Below, in pieces: positions 44,818-51,335 of a stretch of 64,000 nt of DNA. The DNA comes from Halodesulfurarchaeum sp. HSR-GB. GTDB taxonomy: Archaea; Halobacteriota; Halobacteria; Halobacteriales; Halobacteriaceae. The notes beneath the pieces are model-generated. The model was not told the DNA's origin. It saw only the letters and a list, made by a program, of their open reading frames with translations, and searched no databases. The stretch is from positions 930,001-994,000 of the forward strand of contig NZ_JAVKGN010000001.1 of NCBI RefSeq assembly GCF_031432215.1, read 5' to 3'. Position 1 is the first letter of the stretch. Every line of letters begins with the position of its first letter. A program made the translations under genes and the position numbers.

Positions 44818-45753
44818 ATGCGAAACGTCCTCGTGACTGGCGCGCGTGGTCAGATCGGTTCCGAACTCATTCCCGCACTCCGGGCCCGGGACGACGTGGA
44901 AACCGTCGTCGCGACGGATATCGAAGAACCCGATGACGACGGCGGCCCGACGGAGGAGATCGACGTCCGGGACGCCGAGGCCTTCGCGGCGGCGCTCTCG
45001 GAGTACGACGTGGACACGGTCTTTCACCTCGCGGCGATCCTCTCCGCGCGCGGCGAGGATCACCCACAACTGGCCTTCGAGGTGAACATCGAGGGATTCC
45101 ACAACGTGCTCGAAGCCGGCCGGGAGCACGACCTCGATCGGCTCGTCGTCCCGAGTTCCATCGCGGTCTTCGGCCCCGAAACGCCCACGAACCCCGGCGA
45201 GATGACTACGCTCGCGCCCCGGACGATCTACGGCATCTCGAAGGTCTTCGGCGAGCACATGGGGAATTACTACAGCTGGAACTACGATCTGGACGTGCGT
45301 GGCGTCCGACTCCCGGGTATCATCAGCCACAAGACCCTCCCCGGTGGTGGCACCACCGACTACGCCGTCGAGGTCTTCTACGATGCCATCGAGGAGGGCG
45401 AGTACACCTACTTCGTGCGCGAGGACACCGAACTCCCGATGATGTACATGCAAGACGCCATCCGGGCGCTCATCGGGATCGCGACGGCCGACCGGGAGTC
45501 CCTGGAGTACCCCTGTTCGTACAACGTCAGCGCACTGAGTTTCACCGCCGGCGAACTGACCGCGGCCATCCAGGAGCACCTGCCCGATTTCGAGGCCCAG
45601 TATGAACCCGACGACCGCCAGGACATCGCCGACTCCTGGCCCGATTCAGTTGATGACTCCGCGGCCCGCGAGGACTGGGGCTGGGAGCACACCTACGACC
45701 TGGAGACGATGACCGCGGACATGCTCGAGCACCTCGAAAAGAAGTTAGGGTAA
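44818..45753 (+). CDS. tdh: SDR-type L-threonine 3-dehydrogenase
   Basis: A 311-residue extended SDR. The N-terminal Rossmann motif is T-G-A-R-G-Q-I-G, the active-site Tyr-x-x-x-Lys is in Y-G-I-S-K, and the P-G-G-G-T-T-D-Y-A-V-E-V-F and L-P-M-M-Y-M-Q-D-A blocks are hallmarks of NAD-dependent SDR-type threonine dehydrogenases (unlike the zinc MDR type). It oxidises threonine to 2-amino-3-ketobutyrate. The partner enzyme Kbl lies at 46625 on the other strand, with a toxin-antitoxin unit between. An ATTATT TATA-like element about 28 bp upstream fits a leaderless message. Confidence 0.85.
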   Translation: MRNVLVTGARGQIGSELIPALRARDDVETVVATDIEEPDDDGGPTEEIDVRDAEAFAAALSEYDVDTVFHLAAILSARGEDHPQLAFEVNIEGFHNVLEAGREHDLDRLVVPSSIAVFGPETPTNPGEMTTLAPRTIYGISKVFGEHMGNYYSWNYDLDVRGVRLPGIISHKTLPGGGTTDYAVEVFYDAIEEGEYTYFVREDTELPMMYMQDAIRALIGIATADRESLEYPCSYNVSALSFTAGELTAAIQEHLPDFEAQYEPDDRQDIADSWPDSVDDSAAREDWGWEHTYDLETMTADMLEHLEKKLG

Positions 45754-45907
45754 TGGTGATCGAGGGATTCGAGCGGACGGAATAGACGAGTTGACATATT
45801 CCAGCTACCGTGTTGCATACAGACGTTGTGTTCAGCACAGCATGCAAAATCATCGGTTAATCGGACAGATCCGTTACGGTAGTCAACGGAACCCAAATGC
45901 TTTTCTC

Positions 45908-45932
45908 TATACAGAAGTATATTATCTGTATA
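45908..45932. promoter_or_regulatory. Operator palindrome of antitoxin-toxin operon
   Basis: TATACAGA and TCTGTATA form a perfect 8-bp inverted repeat around a 9-base AT-rich spacer (agtatatta). It lies just 2 bp before the antitoxin ATG at 45935. It overlaps the likely promoter region and would allow autorepression by the RHH antitoxin. Confidence 0.65.
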
Positions 45933-45934
45933 TC

Positions 45935-46228
45935 ATGTCCGGTGCTGGAACAGCTCCAAACGACGACGAGCCGGAGATGACTCAGGTCAATCTCCGAATC
46001 AGCAAAGCCTTCCTCGAGGACATCGACGGGACGTGGAAAGAGGAGGGATTCAACTCACGGAGCGAGTTTCTGCGATACGCCATCCGTGATGCAGTCAAAC
46101 ATCCTGCCTTCACTCGCGAGGGGTGGAAGCAGATTGCCGCAAGCGAACATGGCTTGCGCCTCGGCGATGAGGAACTGGTAAACCGCGACGAGGTCGTTGG
46201 AGCGATGGACGACGATGTCGACCAGTAA
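45935..46228 (+). CDS. RHH-type antitoxin (CopG/ParD-like)
   Basis: A 97-residue acidic protein. The ribbon-helix-helix core is V-N-L-R-I-S-K-A-F-L-E-D-I-D, then S-R-S-E-F-L-R-Y-A-I-R-D-A. The long C-terminal tail would mask the toxin. The start at 45935 follows the operator palindrome. It overlaps the toxin gene by 14 bp. Base composition here is more AT-rich than its neighbours, suggesting acquisition. Confidence 0.82.
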   Translation: MSGAGTAPNDDEPEMTQVNLRISKAFLEDIDGTWKEEGFNSRSEFLRYAIRDAVKHPAFTREGWKQIAASEHGLRLGDEELVNRDEVVGAMDDDVDQ

Positions 46229-46499
46229 GGACTGGACTTGGAAGTTCGCTCCCGCTGCGCTCGATCAATTCGAAGATCTCGATTCACACGTCCAGGATCG
46301 TATCGTGTCGAAGCTGGACGACATTGTCGACTCCGAGTGGCGTGAACCTGATGACTACCTCGAACCGCTGGCAGGTGGCCCGTTCTCGAAGCTTCGTATC
46401 GGGCAATATCGACTCGGCTGTGTCCTGAATTGGAACGACCACGTACTGGAAGTGCACCGCATCGAACACCGTGGAGCCGCGTATACTGCCGACGATTGA
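46215..46499 (+). CDS. RelE/ParE-family toxin
   Basis: A 94-residue basic RelE-fold protein: W-K-F-A-P-A-A-L-D-Q-F-E-D-L-D at the N-terminus, then L-R-I-G-Q-Y-R-L-G-C-V, and V-L-E-V-H-R-I-E-H-R at the end. Archaeal RelE-type toxins cleave mRNA in ribosomes. The start at 46215 is 14 bp before the antitoxin stop; a TTG six codons earlier is less likely. It forms a two-gene operon with the antitoxin. Confidence 0.82.
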   Translation: MSTSKDWTWKFAPAALDQFEDLDSHVQDRIVSKLDDIVDSEWREPDDYLEPLAGGPFSKLRIGQYRLGCVLNWNDHVLEVHRIEHRGAAYTADD

Positions 46500-46624
46500 A
46501 CACGACCACCTGCTGAAATCGCGACTTGTATTCAACAGCGAAGAGCTGCGATCATTCACATCCCGTCCCGCAGCAATCCGTCGTCCCGTCCGAAGCGAGA
46601 ATCGACCGCCGACTCAGAACAAGC

Positions 46625-47800
46625 TCAGATCAGATCGAGGTCCCGACCGACCTCCTCGTAGACACGCAGGGCCTCGTCCAGATCTTCCTTGGAGTGACCG
46701 GCACTGAGCTGATTGCGGATCCGGGCCTCGCCCCGGGGCACCATCGGGAAGACGATGGGGAGTGCGAAGACTCCGTTCTCGAAGAGTCGGTTGCCGAGTT
46801 CCTGGGCCTTGTTGCTGTCCCCGACCATCGCCGGGACGATCGGCGTCTCGCTGCGCCCCGTATCCCAGCCCATCGACTCCAGTTCGCTGGCGAAGTACTC
46901 GCGATTCTCCCAGAGTTTCTCCACCCGGTCGGGCTCGTCCTCGATGATCTCCAGGGCCTTCATGTTGGCCGCGGCGATCGCCGGCGGGTAGCCCGCGCTC
47001 AGGAGCCAGGTCCGGGCGGTGTTGTAGGCGTACTCGACGACGTGCTCGTCGCCGGCGAACATCCCACCGAAACCGCCGACGGCCTTCGAGAAGGTCCCCA
47101 TCTGGAAGTCGATCTCGTCCTCGATGTCGAACTCGCTCGCGATTCCGTGCCCACCGCCCAGGACACCTTCACCGTGAGCGTCATCGACGTAGGTCATCGC
47201 GCCGTACTCGTTTGCCAGGGACTGGATCTCGTCCATCGGCGCGATGTCCCCGTCCATCGAGAACACGCCGTCGGTCACGACGATTATCCGGTTGTACTCC
47301 TCGTGGACGTCTCGCAGGGTGTCCTCCAGGTCGCCCATGTCCGTGTGCTCGTAGATCTTCACGTCCGCCGGCGAGAGGCGCACACCGTCGATGATGCTGC
47401 CGTGATTCAGTTCGTCGGAGAGGAAGACGTCGCCGTCCTCCAGCAACTGGGGGAGCACGCCGGCGTTGACGGCGAAGCCGGTCTGGAAGGAGACCCCGGC
47501 CTCGGTGTTCTTGTAGTCCGCGATGGCCTGGTTCAGGTCCTCCTGGATCTCCATGTAGCCCGCGATCGACCAGTCCGAGCCGGCGCCCATCCCGTACTCG
47601 CTGATCGCGTCCTGGGCGGCCTCCCGTACTCGCGGGTCGTTCGCCAGGTCGAGATAGTTGTTCGCCGCAAGGAGGATCGCCTCCTTGCCTTCGACGGTGA
47701 CGTTCGGCTTCGAGGGGCCCTGGAGCTGTCTGAGCTCCCAGGTTTCGCCCCGCTCTCGCATCGCTTCGAGTTTCTCGGCCAGGTACTGTGTGTCGCTCAT
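46625..47800 (-). CDS. kbl: 2-amino-3-ketobutyrate CoA ligase / glycine C-acetyltransferase
   Basis: A 391-residue alpha-oxoamine synthase family PLP enzyme. It has N-N-Y-L-D-L near the N-terminus, N-H-G-S-I-I-D-G, D-D-A-H-G-E-G (PLP aspartate), and the lysine block G-T-F-S-K-A-V-G-G. It converts 2-amino-3-ketobutyrate and CoA to glycine and acetyl-CoA, the second step of threonine catabolism. The start at 47800 (MSDTQY) is preferred. It faces tdh, with the toxin-antitoxin pair in between. Confidence 0.88.
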   Translation of the reverse strand: MSDTQYLAEKLEAMRERGETWELRQLQGPSKPNVTVEGKEAILLAANNYLDLANDPRVREAAQDAISEYGMGAGSDWSIAGYMEIQEDLNQAIADYKNTEAGVSFQTGFAVNAGVLPQLLEDGDVFLSDELNHGSIIDGVRLSPADVKIYEHTDMGDLEDTLRDVHEEYNRIIVVTDGVFSMDGDIAPMDEIQSLANEYGAMTYVDDAHGEGVLGGGHGIASEFDIEDEIDFQMGTFSKAVGGFGGMFAGDEHVVEYAYNTARTWLLSAGYPPAIAAANMKALEIIEDEPDRVEKLWENREYFASELESMGWDTGRSETPIVPAMVGDSNKAQELGNRLFENGVFALPIVFPMVPRGEARIRNQLSAGHSKEDLDEALRVYEEVGRDLDLI

Positions 47801-47863
47801 GGCTGGTGCCACGTTCCTCTTGGGGCCACCGTGGCAAAAGCGTACCCGCAAATTTCGCCCGAA

Positions 47864-48388
47864 TCAGTGCAACGTTCCGTCCCGGTTTGCCACGTCCGCG
47901 GCGAACAGCGCGTAGCCGACCTCGGCTGCGGTATCGCCTCGCTCGTCGGCCAGTTCTCGAATCGGCCCGATCATCTCGACGTAGTCGGCGGCGTCGAAGG
48001 ACTCCTTGCGACCGTCGAGGTAATCGAGACGCTCCAGGCTGGCCCAGACACGGGTGTCGACCACCGCGTGTCGCTCGGGAGCCAGTGCCGCGAGTACGGC
48101 CGAAGCCGTCGGGGCCTTGAAACCCCGGAGCCCGGACAGGAGATGGATCTTCGAGAAGTCGCCGTCGACGGCGAGCACGTTTTCGGTCACCTCGACACAG
48201 CGCTCGGCCGGGTTCTCCCGAACGTGATAGGCGCTGCGGGTCGAGGTCTCGTAGGCCAGCTCGTACAGTTGCTCCCGGGTCAGATGCCCCTGGGCTCGAT
48301 ACTGTTCGCCGATGGCGTCGAGTCGCTCCGGCAACACACCCTGGGTGTCCGCGTAGCGAGCCAGTTCCCGTTCCACGTCGAATTCCAT
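47864..48388 (-). CDS. Putative HhH-type DNA glycosylase-like protein
   Basis: A 174-residue helical protein. I-H-L-L-S-G-L-R-G-F-K-A-P-T-A-S-A-V-L, then H-A-V-V-D-T-R-V-W-A-S-L, resembles the helix-hairpin-helix and following V-D-T-H/R of HhH-GPD glycosylases; neither catalytic Lys nor Cys-rich cluster is evident. The role may be DNA repair or only structural similarity. The start at 48388 (MEFDVE) avoids a Trp/Pro-rich extension. Confidence 0.5.
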   Translation of the reverse strand: MEFDVERELARYADTQGVLPERLDAIGEQYRAQGHLTREQLYELAYETSTRSAYHVRENPAERCVEVTENVLAVDGDFSKIHLLSGLRGFKAPTASAVLAALAPERHAVVDTRVWASLERLDYLDGRKESFDAADYVEMIGPIRELADERGDTAAEVGYALFAADVANRDGTLH

Positions 48389-48525
48389 TGGGCTCCGGTT
48401 GGGCGGCCAGCCTGAAAGCGGCCGGTGTTCCGGCACGCCAGTTGTCTGGCGGGCACAGAATCGGACTGGGGAGAATTGGGCGGGTAGAACAATCCTTTTG
48501 GCGCTCAACGGCCAAGTCCCGGTAG

Positions 48526-48897
48526 ATGGCACTCAGCGAGGACATTCGGGACGCTCTCTCGGAGGTGTACGATCCGGAGATTCCCGTCAACATCGTGGAC
48601 CTCGGATTGGTTTACACCATCGAGGTCGAGGAGGACACCGGTTCGGCACACATCGAGATGACGCTGACGAGCATGGGCTGTCCGATCGCGGACAGCATCA
48701 AGCGGAACGTCACGGTGGCCGCCGAGTCGGTCGAGGGGGTCTCGGACGTGGCGGTCGAACTCGTCTGGGAGCCGCCGTGGGGCCCGGAGAAGGCGACCGA
48801 ATCCGGCAAGGCCAAGCTCGAATCGATGGGGATCCGGGTCCCGAACTACGACGACGAGGGCGAAGCGGACCCGGCCGGCCCCGAGACGCCGTTCTGA
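48526..48897 (+). CDS. DUF59/MIP18-family Fe-S cluster assembly protein
   Basis: A 123-residue protein with the DUF59 core D-P-E-I-P-V-N-I-V-D-L-G-L-V-Y and the motif M-T-S-M-G-C-P, which contains the conserved Cys. PaaD/SufT-like proteins help place Fe-S clusters with Mrp-type carriers. Archaeal members are linked to general Fe-S maturation, useful here for the many Fe-S enzymes. Compare the divergent copy at 14078. Confidence 0.85.
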   Translation: MALSEDIRDALSEVYDPEIPVNIVDLGLVYTIEVEEDTGSAHIEMTLTSMGCPIADSIKRNVTVAAESVEGVSDVAVELVWEPPWGPEKATESGKAKLESMGIRVPNYDDEGEADPAGPETPF

Positions 48898-48931
48898 TTG
48901 TCGCCGCTATTTTCGCCTGGTTCCTGATCGA

Positions 48932-49468
48932 TCAGTTCTCGTCGGAGTCGGTGCCCTGCCCGTGGCCGTGGTGGAGGCCGTGATTGTGCTCGTGGTCGTC
49001 GTCTGATTCGTGTTCGTGGCTATGGTCGTGGCCATGCCCGTGTTCGTGCTCGTGGTCGCCATGGCCGTGCCCGTGTCCGTGCTCGTGGTCGCCATGCTCA
49101 TGATCGTGATCGCCGTGATCGTGACCGTGGACGTCCCCGGGGTCGACAGCCTCTAGCTCACCTGCCTCCCACTGGGCGAGGGCCTCCTCTACCGTTCCCT
49201 CGGCCCCGCGGAAGACTTCGATGCCGGCGTCCTGCAACCGTGAAACCGCCCCGCGACCGATATCCCCGGCGACGACGACATCAACGTCGGCGTTCGCGAT
49301 CGTCACTGGGGGTGGACTGGAATTCGGGCCGTGACCACCCTCGTGCTCCAGGAACTCGATTTCCTCGGTCTCGGTGTCGACGACCGTGAAGACGGCCGTG
49401 CGGCCGAAGTGAGTGGCGACGGGGGCGCTCCGTTCGTCTCGGTTCGTCGACGGAAGTGCGACGCGCAT
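48932..49468 (-). CDS. NifX/NifB-like protein with His-rich tail
   Basis: A 178-residue protein. The N-terminal domain (about 1-105) is a dinitrogenase iron-molybdenum cofactor biosynthesis fold with H-F-G-R-T-A-V-F-T-V-V-D and A-G-D-I-G-R-G-A-V. The tail (about 110-178) is a His/Asp/Glu/Gly-rich repeat with more than 25 His. Such tails bind nickel, zinc or other metals. A metal store or chaperone, perhaps for Mo enzymes, is possible. It is convergent with the DUF59 gene and divergent from mobA, the molybdopterin nucleotidyltransferase. Confidence 0.8.
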   Translation of the reverse strand: MRVALPSTNRDERSAPVATHFGRTAVFTVVDTETEEIEFLEHEGGHGPNSSPPPVTIANADVDVVVAGDIGRGAVSRLQDAGIEVFRGAEGTVEEALAQWEAGELEAVDPGDVHGHDHGDHDHEHGDHEHGHGHGHGDHEHEHGHGHDHSHEHESDDDHEHNHGLHHGHGQGTDSDEN

Positions 49469-49556
49469 GCCGGGGCTAGGGTGCCAGCTGTTGTGAACGT
49501 TTTTCTCCCGGCCCGATCCAAGGACTCCTATAGCATCGCGCTCCTACACTCGCCCA

Positions 49557-50183
49557 ATGGGTGCGGGAGTACTCGTCTGTGGCGGGGGATCGACCCGGTT
49601 CGGGGACCGCGATAAGGTCTGTGCGGACCTCGCGGGTCGCCCGCTCGTGCGCCACGTGGCCGATCGGATCGAACCGGTCGTCGACGAACTCATCGTCAAC
49701 TGCCGGGCGGACCAGGCCGACTGTCTCGACGCCGTCTTCTCGGGGTACTCCAGCCCGGTCCGGTTCGCCCTGGACGAGATCGAGGACGCCGGTCCGATGC
49801 ATGGCATGGAACAGGGACTCGCCGCGACCGAGTCCGAGTACGCCGTCGTCGTCGCCTGTGATATGCCCTTCGTCGATCCCGATTTCGTGGCCGCACTCTT
49901 CGAGATCGCGGCGGACCACGAGGCGGTGCTGCCCCGGCACGGGGAGGGCAACTGGTATCAGCCACTGCAGGCGGTCTATCACGCTGACGCGATGGTCGCG
50001 TCGATCCGTGCAGCCGTCGCGGACGGCGTGGAGCGGCCGATCAGTCCGGCCCTCGACCTTGATGTCGTCACGATCGAGGGCGACCGGCTCCGGGGGCTGA
50101 CCGACGAGCGAACCTTCTTCAACGTGAACACGCAGGCGGACCTCGAACGGGCCGAACAGCTACTCGAAACGGTCGAACACTGA
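49557..50183 (+). CDS. mobA: Molybdenum cofactor guanylyltransferase (MobA)
   Basis: A 208-residue enzyme with C-G-G-G-S-T-R-F-G-D-R-D-K, the MobA nucleotide-binding motif, and V-A-C-D-M-P-F-V-D for magnesium binding. It adds GMP to Mo-molybdopterin, giving the bis-MGD cofactor needed by both Tat-exported molybdoenzymes in this window. It is divergent from the NifX-like gene. Confidence 0.88.
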   Translation: MGAGVLVCGGGSTRFGDRDKVCADLAGRPLVRHVADRIEPVVDELIVNCRADQADCLDAVFSGYSSPVRFALDEIEDAGPMHGMEQGLAATESEYAVVVACDMPFVDPDFVAALFEIAADHEAVLPRHGEGNWYQPLQAVYHADAMVASIRAAVADGVERPISPALDLDVVTIEGDRLRGLTDERTFFNVNTQADLERAEQLLETVEH

Positions 50184-50325
50184 CTCGCCTGGGACACGAT
50201 AACAAATCGCCCGATAGCGGGCGTGCACCACGTGTAGCCAACCTTTTGAAGGAGAACAGCGTACGTGACTCCTGAATGGCCGTGTCGCTGGGGCAATCTG
50301 AACCGGATCGGACGGTGAGAGTCAG

Positions 50326-50937
50326 ATGACCCGTTTCACACAAGTGCCCGAACCGGAGGAGCGCGAGCTCCGGGTCGTCATCCAGGTTCAGCCGAAGACG
50401 GGCTGTCCACTCGTCGAGTTCGAGGGCCGCTCGGAAACGCTCAAATCACAGCTTTCGGGGGACATCTGTCACTGCGAGGCGATCGTCGAGGACGCGGATA
50501 CCCGGGTCGAACACACCACCAAGGACGTCTCCGATCCCTGTGTCTGTTCGGTGTTCCACGAGAACGCCTGTGTCGCGGACATCACCGACGCCGGGGAACG
50601 GGGGCTCACGATCACGACTTACGTCCGGGATCGGACGGTCCTGGAAGAACTCATCGAGGACCTCAACAACGTGGGCGACTCGGTCCGTCTCGTCGAGATC
50701 ACCTCGAACTACGACGGCAATATCGACAAGCGGGTCGAACAGGTGGATCTCTCCTCGCTGACGGAGAAACAGCGATCGGCGGCGAAGCTCGCGATCGAGA
50801 TGGGCTACTACCAGCGGCCACGCGAGACCTCCCTGGAGGAGATGGCCGCCGAACTCGACATCTCCCAGCAGGCCCTCTCCCAGCGTCTCGGGGCCGTCGA
50901 GGAGAAACTCATCACACAACTGTTTACGGACGCCTGA
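50326..50937 (+). CDS. DmsR-like Cys-rich HTH_10 transcriptional activator
   Basis: A 203-residue regulator. The N-terminal part has Cys clusters (T-G-C-P, I-C-H-C-E, P-C-V-C-S, A-C-V), and the C-terminal HTH_10 domain has L-T-E-K-Q-R-S-A-A-K-L-A-I-E-M-G-Y-Y then I-S-Q-Q-A-L-S-Q-R-L. Haloarchaeal DmsR, which activates DMSO reductase genes, has this layout. It directly precedes the second molybdoenzyme operon, so it is the probable activator of that operon. The start at 50326 is consistent with the leader. Confidence 0.85.
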   Translation: MTRFTQVPEPEERELRVVIQVQPKTGCPLVEFEGRSETLKSQLSGDICHCEAIVEDADTRVEHTTKDVSDPCVCSVFHENACVADITDAGERGLTITTYVRDRTVLEELIEDLNNVGDSVRLVEITSNYDGNIDKRVEQVDLSSLTEKQRSAAKLAIEMGYYQRPRETSLEEMAAELDISQQALSQRLGAVEEKLITQLFTDA

Positions 50938-50958
50938 TCGTTCGATTTCCGGTTTCGC

Positions 50959-51007
50959 AGTGACACCACTACCATGGGGTGCGTTCACACGACATTCGAT
51001 TGTCACT
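50959..51007. promoter_or_regulatory. Inverted repeat upstream of TATA box, molybdoenzyme operon 2
   Basis: AGTGACA (50959-50965) and TGTCACT (51001-51007) are perfect inverted copies separated by 35 bases. They end 12 bp before the TATA box. This is a typical place for an activator such as the DmsR-like protein encoded upstream. Confidence 0.4.
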
Positions 51008-51018
51008 TCCTCACACTG

Positions 51019-51028
51019 GTATAAAAAG
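51019..51028 (+). promoter_or_regulatory. TATA box of molybdoenzyme operon 2
   Basis: GTATAAAAAG is a near-consensus archaeal TATA box about 75-80 bp upstream of the small leader gene. It implies a leader of about 50 nt. Confidence 0.65.
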
Positions 51029-51101
51029 AGCTTGTCCCTGAAAGAATAGGTCTCTCCCCTGTCTGGCGGTTACGAATAGCTGGCTACTGGTGACTGTCCA
51101 G

Positions 51102-51335
51102 ATGACAAATACAGATGGTGCGGGTGGGCGACGCCGCCCGCTCTCAGGGGACGAGATGGGGACTCTCGACGGCCAGGACTACGACGAGGACCTGGGCCGG
51201 CGGATGGCTCGCGACGCCAGGCGGGTGTCAGATGGGACGCTGTCCGAGGCCGAGTTTCACGAGAAGTACCACGAGGAAGTACTCGAGGAGTTCGGACGAG
51301 ACGACCGACCGATCGAAACGGGGAGTGATACATAG
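51102..51335 (+). CDS. Small leader protein of molybdoenzyme operon 2
   Basis: A 77-residue acidic protein starting at ATG 51102 (a GTG at 51090 would add four residues). Its C-terminal half (E-A-E-F-H-E-K-Y-H-E-E-V-L-E-E-F-G-R-D-D-R-P-I) is clearly homologous to the leader protein of the first operon at 16475. The stop abuts the catalytic subunit ATG. Function unknown, probably in maturation. Confidence 0.75.
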   Translation: MTNTDGAGGRRRPLSGDEMGTLDGQDYDEDLGRRMARDARRVSDGTLSEAEFHEKYHEEVLEEFGRDDRPIETGSDT

